DNA of 64,000 bases, taken from assembly GCF_932274485.2 (NCBI RefSeq), contig NC_065882.2, forward strand, positions 32,754,890-32,818,889. Direction: 5' to 3'. This document shows, piece by piece, positions 44,787 through 55,523 of this stretch. Under the pieces are notes generated by a model. The model did no database searches and was not told the DNA's origin. It saw only the letters and a list, made by a program, of their open reading frames with translations. How positions within the stretch are numbered: the stretch's first letter is position 1; the number at the start of each line of letters is the position of its first letter. The position numbers and the translations under genes are program-made. The DNA comes from Patella vulgata (taxonomy: Eukaryota > Mollusca > Gastropoda > Patellidae).

Positions 44787-46103
44787 CTGGTTTTTATACG
44801 CCCACATGGAAATGTGGACATATATTATCGTCACCCCCATCCATCCGTCCGTCTGTCGCTCCGTCCAATTTCCACAATTTCTTGTGAACGCTCTAACACC
44901 AAACGTTATGATCCGATTGTTTTAAAATTGATATATGTTGTTGACATTAATGAGATGAAGAAGCCTATTTAATTTCAATAATTTAAGTTCATTACGTCTA
45001 GAGTTATGGCCTTGTTTCACTTTGTTGGACCTTGTGAACCCTCTTACGCAAAAAATTATCATCCGATGTTTGTGAAATTTATATGCATTATTTAAATTAG
45101 TGACACAAAGAAGCCTATTGAATTTCAGCAATTTACTTTTATTACATCCAGAGTTATGGCCCTTGTTTCACTTTATTGAACCTTGTGAACGCTCCAACGC
45201 CAAAAGTTATCATCCGATCTTTGTGAAATTTATATGCATTATTTAAAATAGTGATACAAAAAAGCCTATTGAATTTCAGCAATTTCCGTTTTTTCGTCTA
45301 GAGTTATGGCCCTTGTTCCACTTTATTGAACCTTTTGAGCGCATTTAATGCCAAAAGATATCACCCGGTCTTTGTGAAATTTATATGCATTATTTGAATT
45401 AGTGAAACGAGGAAGCCTATTGAATTTCAGCAATTTCCCTTTATTACTTCTAGAGTTATTGCACTTGTTTCACTTTGTTGCACCGTGTGAACGCTCTAAC
45501 ATGTAAAGTTATCTGCCGATCTGTATGAAATTTAGATGTGTCATTTAAATTAGTAGAAAGAAGAATCCTATTGAATTTCAGCAATTTCCGTTTATTACTT
45601 CTAGAGTTATGGGCCTTGTTACACTTTGTTGGACCTTGGGAACGCTCTAACATGAAAAGTTAGCTACCGATCTGTATGAAATATATATGCGCTATTTAAA
45701 TTAGTAAAAACAAGAATCCTATAGAATTTCAGCAATTTCCTTTCATTATGTCTAGAGTTATTGCCCTTGTTTCACTTTGTGAACCTTGTGAACGTTCGAA
45801 TGACAAAAATTATCATCCGATCTGTATGAAATTTCTATGCATTATTTAAATCAGTGAAAAGAAAAAGCCTGTCAAATTTCAATCCTTTTTGTAAATTACT
45901 TCCAAAGTTAAGGCCCTTGTTTCAGTTTGTAGAACCTTGTGAACTCTCAAACGACAAAAATGATAATCTGATCTGTATGAAATTGTCTTGTAAATGCCCC
46001 CAATTACCTACAAAAGAATAAATATGCATCAACCCTTGTTGACCCCTCGGACGATTTAGCTGCTGTGGGCGTATGTTTCGTTGCCTGGCAACCTATCTTT
46101 GAT
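44787..46103 (+). mobile_element. Family B pearl/HINE-like element, complete
   Basis: It begins 'tttttatacgcccacatgga', with the hairpin CCACATGGAAATGTGG and CCATCCGTCCGTC. Eight or so units of about 150 bp follow. The end module is 'gacgatttagctgctgtggg', 'cgtatgtttcgttgcctggc' and 'aacctatctt'. It is the fullest B copy here. Confidence 0.85.
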
Positions 46104-46364
46104 AATATATATATGATATTCACTTTACAACTCTATATACTTCTGTTTAGTCACATTCTAATTAAACATGTAATTAATCCCATATGTCATTTACAAACTA
46201 CATATGATCTGTCTTCAAGCTCCGCATGACTTTAAAGGAATACCTACTGGTCAGAAGGGCTATAATGTTGAATCAATGTATTGGGATTCACCTTCTCAGC
46301 ATAATTAGGGTTTCACACCTCGTATGTTCTGGAATCCACAGCATTTTGACTTCGTGACAGAAAC
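46104..46364. other. Intergenic, unassigned
   Basis: AT-rich; nothing recognised. Confidence 0.4.
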
Positions 46365-46503
46365 TTTCGCAGTGGGAGGAAACCCAGGAGGTTGGACAGG
46401 CCCTAGTCCTTGTCATGTATAATCTATGACACATCCACACCAATCGATTCAATGATAGACCTCATGATGGAATGCGGACGTGTTAACCATTGGATCACCC
46501 CCC

Positions 46504-46536
<33 letters not shown>

Positions 46537-46554
46537 ACACACACACACACACAC
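46365..46554 (-). mobile_element. SINE-2 fragment followed by a CA microsatellite
   Basis: Reverse SINE-2 ('gtgggaggaaacccaggagg', 'cgtgttaaccattggatcac') at 46365-46507. A (CA)n tract with one interruption follows at 46505-46554. Confidence 0.75.
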
Positions 46555-46664
46555 CTTTCCTTAAAATATGTGACTGGCACTTCCACAGCTGCTTAGGTAG
46601 AAAATGACATCAAAGTGGTGCACATTACCAGAAATAGATATTCAATTTAGAAAATTGTGGTATG

Positions 46665-46835
46665 AAGGATTTTTGCCCGGACTGCAGCGCTATAGGGAAC
46701 TTATTTAGTATTCCAATTGTTTTGGGTTGTGTTACGTGCAAGCAAATGCGTACATAGGACCTAGGTTTCTCATCCCCTCTGACTATATGTTGTCCTTTGT
46801 CAGGTCATCCATCATCCTTACACTTTTCACAAGGG
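46665..46835 (-). mobile_element. SINE-1, degenerate
   Basis: 'tttttgcccggactgcagcg', 'tccaattgttttgggttgtg' and 'atgttgtcctttgtcaggtc' read as SINE-1 reversed. Confidence 0.5.
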
Positions 46836-47690
46836 AAGAACCAAGCTGGAAAATCTGATAATTTCTCGACTAATAAGGGGATTGACTATTGGACCTAGAG
46901 GTTAGCGAGTTGTGGTCTAGGGTGTACATCCAAATGTAAAAGACTTGAAATGATATAAATGGTCCAAAAGGAGCCCCAAACTTTGAAAAAAAAATGAAAA
47001 ATCGTTAAATTACTGAAAATTCTCTCTTTTTTTTTCTTTTTTTTTTATCCGAAATTGATAAGTAAACCGGAAGTAGTCGATAATATATATCCGATATTTT
47101 GAAAAAATGCATAAAAATGAAGATTTATGCCAAAAACGCGATTTCTCCGTTGGATATTACCAGATCAAAAGAGCTAAAGTATCGTTCGGTAGCCCAATGA
47201 ATGGACTTTTGTATGCTTTCTTTGGGTCTGTTGCCTGAATGCCGATTCAATACTGCCATGCAGGTCTAGTCTGAAAGCCTATTGAGATTACTAAAATTAT
47301 TATTATTATTATTTACCGCGGGAGCCTATTTCTCCATGATCGAAAACAGATATCGATCTCGGGTTCAATTTTCTATCTGGAAACCATGTGGTGGTTACTT
47401 GATAATCTATTTTTGAAACTTCTGCGCAGACCGGAAGTGGCCGAATTTTGAAAGGGTAGCAATAATTCAAAAAGCGGCCGTGGTTTCGCCAATCCTTTAC
47501 CTATTTCAAAACAATTCACATTTTTGGAAACCCTGAATCTTTTCCGAGACAATGGCTATCTCACATTTTTCAATTTCGTACATTCATCTATGGCTTTTGT
47601 CGTTCGAAATTTGAAAATACGTTGTTAAGGAGACAATTTCTGTAATTTTTCAAAATTTTCAAGTTTGACCTACATTTTTGGATACCTGAA
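46836..47690. other. Intergenic, family E-like composition
   Basis: Short phrases such as 'accggaagtagtcgataata' and 'accggaagtggccgaatttt' recall family E, but no extended match is visible. No gene is seen. Confidence 0.35.
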
Positions 47691-47699
47691 CCCAGTTAA

Positions 47700-48205
47700 C
47701 ATTGATGGTTAGATTTACGTTAAGTTTACGTCATTATGGTTAGATTTTGATTAGCGTCCAATAATGGTAAGATTCTACGGTTACATTTACGTTACTTTTA
47801 CGTCAGATTGGTTATGGTTACTTTTACGACAGAAAAAGACGTAAATCTAAAGTAAATTTTATGACGGTTTTCTAACCATATTTTCTTCATTTCGAATACT
47901 TCTTCATTAAATAACCATACCAGTGTATGCACATTCTAACAATTGATAAATAGTCAGAATTCAGACATAGTAATGAAATATGTATTATTGGTTACAAATC
48001 GAGCGTTAATCTAACGTAAATTTTACGTCAGGTTTCTAACCGTTAGTTTATGGTTAGTTTTCTAACCGTTAGTTTATGGTTAGTTTTCTAACGTAAATCT
48101 AACGTTAGTTTGCTAACGTAAATCTAATGCTAGTTTGCTAACGTAAATCTAACGTTAGTTTGCTAACATAAATCTAACGTTAGTTTTCTAACATTAATGT
48201 AAGTA
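47700..48205. repeat. TAACGTTA-rich palindromic minisatellite
   Basis: Scattered GGTTAGATTTACGTTA-type blocks lead into a regular 25-bp array at about 48100-48190 (TAGTTTGCTAACGTAAATCT then AACGT). Each unit is built from a word and its near-complement (CTAACGTAAATCTAACGTTAG is nearly self-complementary). Confidence 0.8.
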
Positions 48206-48211
48206 ATAGTT

Positions 48212-48345
48212 ATATACCTTGTTTTCAAGGTGTATGGGTTGATACGCCGTCTCTTTTTTGAGTGGGGCTCCGAGGCAAAGCCGAGGAGATCTCCACTCAA
48301 AAAAGAGACAGTGTATCAACCCATACACCGAGAAGGTATGTAACT
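48212..48345. repeat. Long hairpin, 37-bp arms plus outer stem
   Basis: Arms 48229-48265 and 48293-48329 pair at 35 of 37 positions (left arm starts GGTGTATGGGTTGATACG; right arm ends CAACCCATACACC). The outer words 'tatacctt' and 'aaggtatg' extend the stem. The loop is 'ggctccgaggcaaagccgag'-like. Confidence 0.9.
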
Positions 48346-49290
48346 GACTTATACTAAATACTTTTTCGAGAAATAGAGATTTTTTCTATTTTTCCCAATT
48401 TCAAAAGCATTTTTCATTACACAAATTTATCAAAGTTTCCCATTCAGAGCCCCCAATTATCTCATCGCAAACGCTTATTTCTACTCAGGTAAATGATGTC
48501 AGTACACCGCACGTGCATTTCACGGTTTAAATCAGGTCAGGGAAAATGTTCATAACAGGGATGTTGATTGGTTGAGAAAAGCAAACGTCATCCAATCATT
48601 TTGTACAATACATGTAGCCATTTCTTGTTGTTTTGCCAACATCCTGGCAGAAATGAATGCGGGAATTCGTCGAAGAATCCTACTTTATAATGTCACAGAT
48701 AAGACCGAGAATATCAGTTCTGCAAGAGATTTCAATGATCGCGAAGATTTAGAAGCCCGATCCTTCACAGAACAAGAAATTAAAGCCATGCAGATGAGTC
48801 GAATTCTGCCAAACATTTCCGCACAGATCAATTCATTAACTTCGCGAGGTATTGACATCCACTGACAGACAAAAACAAGAACAGCCATTAAATGAAGACG
48901 AGTTGGAATTGTAGAGTTCTCAAGTTTGTAGTGTAGAAAATGCCAATGGATTAATTTATACTAGTAATATATTTGGATTGCGTGCTGCGGATGAGCATAA
49001 AACGCGACAAAATGTGAAAGTTTTTAGTGTTGAAAACGCCAAGAAATTAATTTATAATAGTAAAATATTTGGATTATGTGCTGTGTATGAGCATAAGCCG
49101 CGACAAAATGTGAAAGTGCGACTAGATATAAAAATGTAAAGAAATGTGAGACAAAATGTAAGAATCTGACTGAGAGTGACGCACATTCGAAAAGTGCTGA
49201 GACAGTTGAAAATTATGACTCTTTTACCATAACATGTTCAAAACGGGTTGTAGATGTTCAAATAAATATGTAAATCATGATTGTGTTATT
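48346..49290. other. Intergenic, one weak open frame
   Basis: A 97-codon frame at 48572-48865 (KTENISSARDFNDREDLEAR, then SFTEQEIKAMQMSRILPN) has normal composition but no recognised motif. At 48900-49110 two diverged copies of a unit of about 110 bp occur ('gaaaatgccaatggattaat' and 'gaaaacgccaagaaattaat'). Confidence 0.3.
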
Positions 49291-49303
49291 TTTGTCCCTT
49301 TTC

Positions 49304-49370
49304 AACTGATACACGGCCACTTTTCAACTGATACACGGCCACTTTTCAAAAGTGGCCGTGTATCGGTGTA
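49304..49370. repeat. Near-perfect palindrome with duplicated left arm
   Basis: GATACACGGCCACTTTT (49330-49346) and its complement (49348-49364) are separated by a single base. The left arm, with 'caactgatacacggccac', is also tandemly duplicated just before (49303-49325). Confidence 0.9.
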
Positions 49371-49667
49371 TACCCTCCCATTTTCATCAAAGAGTCGAGA
49401 AAAAGTATGGGTATAACGTTAGATTTGTCAGAATTGTAATCCAATGAATTCATTTTAGCTCCAGGAAGACGAGTGTATTTTAAGGGACGATTATGAGCGG
49501 GCACAAGTAGTGATCGTCTGAATAGCGAGTAAATTGCGTCGATCAAATAACCTGTACAAAACGTAAGCTTGCTGTGGTAGCTGCTAAAACAGACTAGGCC
49601 TTTCTGACCAAAGAATCACCAATTCTTCTTCTTTCGTCACACTCCACGCTTCAGCAGTGGAGTAAGC

Positions 49668-50110
49668 CATTTTGAGATCATGTGGTATCAATAATGTTTC
49701 CTATTGGCTTATGAAAATGATTCGCTCGATAATATACGCTGGACACGAGAAGACGAGTGGATATGCCGACCGAAATTATCTAACATGCTAGATACCGGTT
49801 GATCGGTCGGGCAAATGGATCGGCGAGCAGAATCGTCATTGGGGTGAACGGGCACACAGGTGATTTTTTCGAGCTTAAGCAGTGGAGGAATCCATTTTGA
49901 GATCATGTAATATCAATAATGTTTCCGATTGGCTTATGAAAATGATTCGGTCGATAATATACGCTGGACACGGGAAGACGAGCGGATATGCCGACCGAAA
50001 TTATCTAACATGCTAGATACCGGGTGATCGGTCAGGTAAATGGATTTGCGAGCAGAATCGTCATTCGATTTTTTCGAGCGATTTTAAAAATTGGTGTGAT
50101 TGGACGAAAA
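49668..50110. repeat. 225-bp tandem duplication
   Basis: 'cattttgagatcatgt' occurs at about 49668 and 49893. Between and after are nearly identical blocks ('gaaaatgattcgctcgataa', 'gatatgccgaccgaaattat', 'ctaacatgctagataccggt'). Confidence 0.85.
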
Positions 50111-50125
50111 AATATGCCCGTCTGC

Positions 50126-50325
50126 CCTAGGTATAGAGTTACTCACTGGGGATTGGGTATAGACCCATATAAATAGGTAAACCCATTGGTGGATCATGCC
50201 GAAATGGAACTAAATCTATTAATAACTAGGTATAAAGTTACTCACTGGGGATTGGGCATAGACCCATATAAATAGGTACAATCCTTTAGTGGAACTAAAT
50301 CTATTAATAAATGCAACCTGTAGAC
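50126..50325. repeat. Two-copy direct repeat with TATAAATAGG
   Basis: 'ctaggtatagagttactcac', 'tggggattgg' and 'tagacccatataaataggta' recur at about 50225. Each is followed by 'tggaactaaatctattaata'. Confidence 0.8.
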
Positions 50326-50552
50326 TATTTACAGACAAAATGTTAACAAAAAAGTAGGTGTGACATCGCAAACACAACTTATTGGTCAATTTAAATCAAC
50401 AACTGTCATTCAATTTCGACTATTTGCATATTTCGTCGAACAAAACGGATTAAAAATTACAGAAAACACAAAAATGATTGAACGTAATTGCGTTTATATA
50501 CATTTATATATTTCATTTTTATATGCCTTGCTACCAATTTGGGTCCATTTCT

Positions 50553-50915
50553 GGGATCACGGTGGCTAAGTGGGTAAGATACTGGCTCACTAGCCTGGAT
50601 GTCGGGTGTTCGATCCCTGTATTGGCCGAGAAAGTTCATCCTGATATTCCGTCGTGGTTTCCCCTTGTCAGTTATGCATGACGAGGGCCTGACAAGAACA
50701 GTTGTCTAGTCGTTTGGATGGGTCGAAAAACCGAGGTTCATGTACACATTGGCGTGCACGTAAAAGATCCATTCGATATAAGAGTAGGCCTTAGCGTCAT
50801 TGCCCGGGCAAAATTTACCTCATAGCACACTGTATGGCATATGCCGTCTTCATTAGCCCAGTTCGGAGCAGACCAGTAGGACGTTAAACTCCATTTCATT
50901 TCATTTCATTTCATT
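50553..50915 (+). mobile_element. SINE-1, full-length, with target duplication
   Basis: Head 'gggatcacggtggctaagtg', box B-like 'gtcgggtgttcgatccctgt', tail GTAGGACGTTAAACTCC and ATTTC units. It is flanked by GTCCATTTCT (50543-50552 and 50916-50925). Confidence 0.9.
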
Positions 50916-50958
50916 GTCCATTTCTAGGTACCCAAGAATAGAGATTTAGCTCCTTTAA

Positions 50959-51626
50959 CCCTTGTCCTGCGATACCCGGATTATTCCGGGATCGGCACGA
51001 GCCCTCCATATACGGCACCCGGAAGATTCCGGGATTACCGATTGTATTTATTTCCGGGCGTTTCAATAGAGTTAACTCCCATGTTCGATAGGTGGCATTT
51101 CACTAAGCGAAAGAAGCGCAGTCTGCTGTCATTCTTGTTGCTTTATTTACAATTGTTTCGCTAATTTTCTGAAGATTTGGGGGACGTATGTAATGATACA
51201 TGTCCAAAAAAAAACCCGAAGTTATGTCACAGCTAACTGTCGAGGAAGTGTTAAACGTATTATTTAACGATGAAGGTAGTGAATTCTTTCAAAATTTGAT
51301 CAAAGTTGTTGACTAAGATTTTTACAGTGTCAGTGGTAAAAATCTGATCGGCAGATTCTGGCAGCTATATCAGTTTTTATGGAGGCACCCAACGTCTTGC
51401 ATGTATTCCCAAAACAATTCAGTTAACGACGTCATATGACGTCTACAATTCAGTCGAATCCCCGGTTGTACGTGACAAGGAGTAGGGTCGCCTGTCCAAC
51501 CTCGCAAGCGAATTATTGAAATAAAATTAAACCATATGTTAGTCCCGAAATGACCTAGTTTGTGTCGAGTGGACGTTAAACCCCATTTCTCTCTCTCTCT
51601 CTGTCTACAATTCAGCAGCTAAAAGG
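50959..51626. mobile_element. Possible piggyBac-like MITE holding a SINE-2
   Basis: TTAA at 50955-50958 and 51627-51630. Inner ends CCCTTGTCCTGC and CCTTTTAGCTGCTG (complement of the right end) are alike but imperfect. Homology to the 13.05-kb repeat stops exactly at the left TTAA. The interior contains CCGGATTATTCCGGGA and GACGTCATATGACGTC, both near-palindromic. Confidence 0.4.
51457..51601 (+). mobile_element. SINE-2, 5'-truncated, with 13-bp target duplication
   Basis: GTCTACAATTCAG lies at 51444-51456 and 51602-51614. The insert begins mid-element ('tcgaatccccggttgtacgt') and ends GTGGACGTTAAACCCC, ATTTCTCTC. Confidence 0.92.
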
Positions 51627-51898
51627 TTAAGATAGATTGTCTTAGGTATCAAGCCCCCCCCCCCCACCCCTGCAAAAATTCCTTGATTTGCCTCTGCATG
51701 GGCCAAGTAACTTTAATTTAAACACACATTTCCATAATTACCTATGAACCAAATAAATGAACTAATCATGAATGAGCGTTGAGCAGCAGACTGTATCCTA
51801 ATCCAGGCCTAATGCTTAAAGCAGACTGAATAATGAAGAATGGGTCTAGTGCTATATAGCCACAGTTTATTACTGGTACACTAGTTTTAAGAGTCTTA
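51627..51898. other. Intergenic, short unassigned
   Basis: A poly-C tract lies near 51653-51667; nothing else is recognised. Confidence 0.4.
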
Positions 51899-52321
51899 GG
51901 CCCATATTTTCGAACAGTGTCTAAAATAATCTGTGATTAGGTCTAATCAGTAACTAGCTAGTTAGAGATTAGTGGTTGACTAAGTTTGGTATTCTCAAAA
52001 GTCAGATTAGCTAATCGTTGACTACTATTTTTTGTAATCAACGATTATAATTCATGTTTAAACTTTGATTATAATTAAACATTTAATCAATGATTATATA
52101 TAATCAGTGATTAAAAAGGATTTTGTCATTGATAAAGGGGGCCAAATTACAGGAAGTAGATTAGAAAAGTACATGTTTTAGAACAGTTTTTCCCATCCTA
52201 GGGTCTGTGAAATTATTTTTAGGGTCCGCAAAGTCAAAGGGGTTCATATGGGTGGGCAGGAAGGAAATAAATGTATGAAAAAAAGGCAATTAAAATGGAG
52301 TTCGGATATGTTTAGTATTCG

Positions 52322-52545
52322 AAATGAAATGAAATGGGGGTTAGGCCTACTGTTCAGCTCCAACTGGGTTAAGGGAGACAGCTGCACTACGGCTCACAGT
52401 TATACCAAATCTTAACTGCCAAGGGTTATTTTACGTGCACCCCAATGTGTACACGGTACTTACTAACTTAGGTTTATTATCCAATCCAAACGACTCAACC
52501 TTGTCCCATCCATCCTGCATCACCGTGGCTCCCTTTTAGTAATCG
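52322..52545 (-). mobile_element. SINE-1, reversed
   Basis: 'gaaatgaaatgaaatggggg' to 'catcaccgtggctccctttt'; the middle is partly deleted. Confidence 0.75.
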
Positions 52546-52689
52546 AAATATGTATTTCTGTTGCTAATATCAAAGTCCCATTTATTCTCCTGATGCAATT
52601 AATTTTATGCCACCTCTTTCCTATTAAAATCCAAAATTATCACTAATTATCTATTGTACGGTGTCTGATAAGAGACATGAAAAATAATA

Positions 52690-53912
52690 TAATTTTTTTT
52701 TTTTTAATATTTACCCAAGTCAATTTTAATATAATTTGTTTTTTTATAAGTCAATTTTAATTTTCACCCAAGTCAATTGTAATATAATTTTTTTTTTATA
52801 ATTTTCACCCAAGTCAATTTTAATATAATTTGTTGTCCCCCGCCTTTCGAAGAAAGCAGGGGACTATTAAAATGGGTTCGTCCGTCTGTCTGTCCGTCCG
52901 TCCGTCCGTCCGTCTGTCTGTCCGTCACACTTTTTGGGACACAATAACTCTCTTTCTAATTGAGCTAGAATGTTCAAACTTGGTGTATGTGTTTATTAGG
53001 CCAATGCCTTGATGGGGTTCGAAGATGAGCATTTTCCGCTTAGGGTAAGCAGAGATAAGCAATTTGATTGGTTGATGCTTTGGGACACGATAACTCTCTT
53101 CCTAATTGGGCTAGAATGTTCAAACTTGGTGTATGTGTTGATTAGGTCAATGCCTTGATGGAGTTCGAAGATGAGCATTTTCCGCTTAGGGTAAGCAGAG
53201 ATAAGCAATTTGATTGGTTGATGCTTTGGGACACGATAACTTTTAATTGAGCTAGAATGTTCAAACTTGGTGTATGTGTTTATTAGGTCAATGCCTTGAT
53301 GGAGTTCGAAGATGAGCATTTTCCGCTTAGGGTAAGCAGAGATAAGCAATTTGATTGGTTGATACTTTGGGGCACGATAACTCTCTTCCTAATTGAGCTA
53401 GAATGTTCAAACTTGGTGTATGTGTTGATTAGATCAATACCTTGACTATGTTCGATGATGAGCATTTTCTGCTCAGGGTAAGCAGAGCGATACGCAATTT
53501 GATTGGTCGAGACTTTGGAAAACAATAACTCTCCTACTTTGATTGTTAGACTATAAGTAAAGATATACTGTTTGATTGTTCAATACTTTGTAAAAGATAA
53601 TTTGTGATAAATTTATATGTGTCCTCTAATTATTTTCCTATTTCGGCGGGGGACATCAGCCTCACTGTTGGCTTGTTTTTTATAATTTTCACCCCTATGT
53701 CGACCCCTGCACGTTTATTTTCCCAATGGCGGGCGAAAATTAATGTTTTGGAAACGAGGCTAATTGAGATGACATCACGCGCTGGGTGGAAATTCAACAG
53801 AATTGAAATTATATTAAAAATAACTTTGGTGAAAATTTAAAATTGACTTGGGTGAAAATTAAAATTGACTAGGGTGAAAATTATAAAAAAACAAATTATA
53901 TTATTTTTTATG
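52690..53912. repeat. AT-rich inverted repeat around a D element
   Basis: Left arm 52690-52834 ('cacccaagtcaattttaata', 'taatttgtttttttataa') is echoed in complement at 53785-53912 ('aaattgacttgggtgaaaat', 'ttataaaaaaacaaattat'). Both arms contain short internal repeats of 'cacccaagtcaatt'. Confidence 0.65.
52835..53654 (+). mobile_element. Family D element, complete
   Basis: 820 bp with inverted ends GTCCCCCGCC (52835-52844) and GGCGGGGGAC (53645-53654). Next to the left end is the hairpin CTTTCGAAGAAAG and then (CCGT)n with CTGT. Four core units start at about 52975, 53121, 53262 and 53408 (141-146 bp). Minus-strand frames with NQSNCLSLLTLSGKCSSSN are readings of the repeat. Confidence 0.88.
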
Positions 53913-54403
53913 TCCTTATTTTTCAGCCACCGTACTATTGTGCATACACTTGCTATATCTGTATTATTAATTTAGTTAACCGCTTTTAATACCACACTTT
54001 CCCAAATTGTAGTGGGATTTTGGTTTTCTTCGTATATGGGCGATTTTATTAATTATTATTTATAACAAAGTTTTACGAGTTGCTTGACCTATTGAGACAC
54101 AAGAAGTATGCATTTTTTTATATACAACTTTTGAAGTGAATGCGAAACATATAAAATGTCATTAAGCAACATTAATTATTGTATAAAAATGTGAAACATT
54201 GATTTACATTTATCAAGTTTCAAAGAACTCGACTGTCTTTCGTTTCTTAAATCTCTTACGTCGGAAACATTGCTTGAACAGCTAAAACTAAGAATGTAAC
54301 AAATTCTTTTTTATTCACAAAAAGAAAGCCATAAAGATTATGTTTGTATACTATTACTATGCTTCAATATTTCTATTGGTTCTTTCATGTATTCAGTACT
54401 AGG

Positions 54404-55107
54404 CTTGAAATTTATACACAGTGTTTAAGGTCATGAGGCACAAAAGCCTATTGATTTTCAACAATTTCCGATAATTACCTCCAGAGTTATGGCTCTTGAT
54501 TACTTTGAAAAATCTTATGGGCGCTCCATAGGCTAAAGGTTATATCCGATTGACTTTAAATTTATACACAGTATTTAAGGCCATGAGACGGAGGATCCTA
54601 TTGATTTCTGATCTTTACTACTAGAGTTATTGTCCTTGATCACTTTGAAAGCTAAAGTTAATATCCGATTGATTATAGATTTATACACAGTGTTTAGGGT
54701 CATGAGATGAGGAATCCTATTGATTTTCAACGATTTCCGATAATTACTGCCAGAATTATGGCCCTTGATCACTTTGAAAAATATTGTGGATGCTCTAAAG
54801 TTAATATCCCATTGACTTGAAATTTATACACAGTGTTTAACTTCATGAGAGGAGGGGGCCTATTGATTGTCAATTCTTTCCGATGATTATTTCCAGAATT
54901 ATGGCCCTTGATACTAAATGTTTTGTATAGTAAACGTTCGTAGAGGGCAGAACTAGAAACCAAACAAATTCTACTGATTTCTGATATTACTTAATGGGTT
55001 GTTACTCGTGCTCAGATTTTAGAGTCGTAAATGTTTTCATTGCTGACCAAAGAAAAAAAATATATGACAACCCTTGTTGACTGCACAGACGACTTAGCTG
55101 CTGTGGG
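54404..55107 (+). mobile_element. Family C, lacking the hairpin end
   Basis: Core units ('aatttatacacagtgtttaa', 'gagttatggctcttgattac') to the end module 'gacttagctgctgtggg'. Confidence 0.75.
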
Positions 55108-55488
55108 TTCCCTTTTGTGCCAAGAGGTTGATTTGTTCCGCTCTTTGCAATTCCTTTTGTTAAAATCTTCTTTGACACTTCTAAAAATTATTTATATTTT
55201 GTAGTTTATTCATTTTGACTAAAGTCGCATAATTATTTATGTTTTATATTATAGAGAATGTTGAATATTTCAAAAATCTTTTTTAACAGAATTTACGATG
55301 AATGTGAATTTGTTGCTTTCGTAGCAAAATATAAGTGCAGTGTGTCTGAATTCAATGAAAAATAATCATTTCTATAACATTCAATACGTTGTAATTGCAT
55401 ATCCATGTACTTAATCCATCCTTAAACTACCCCCCCTGAGATGACTAAATATTGGAATGATTTGTTCAATGATTAAGTACAAGTCAAC

Positions 55489-55523
55489 GTTCGAGAATAC
55501 CACATTTTATGGTATTCTCGAAC
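55489..55523. repeat. Perfect 14-bp hairpin in the Harbinger-like element
   Basis: GTTCGAGAATACCA and its complement, 7-base loop. The arm word resembles the element's own end, suggesting an internal inverted copy of the end. Confidence 0.85.

Noticed and set aside
46505-46554. CA tract as a regulatory or Z-DNA element
   Set aside because: A plain microsatellite next to a SINE fragment; nothing in the sequence supports a specific role.
52996-53525. Minus-strand repetitive protein with INQSNCLSLLTLSGKC
   Set aside because: It follows the 141-146 bp D core. The unit length is not a multiple of three, so the frame is not maintained and the reading is incidental.
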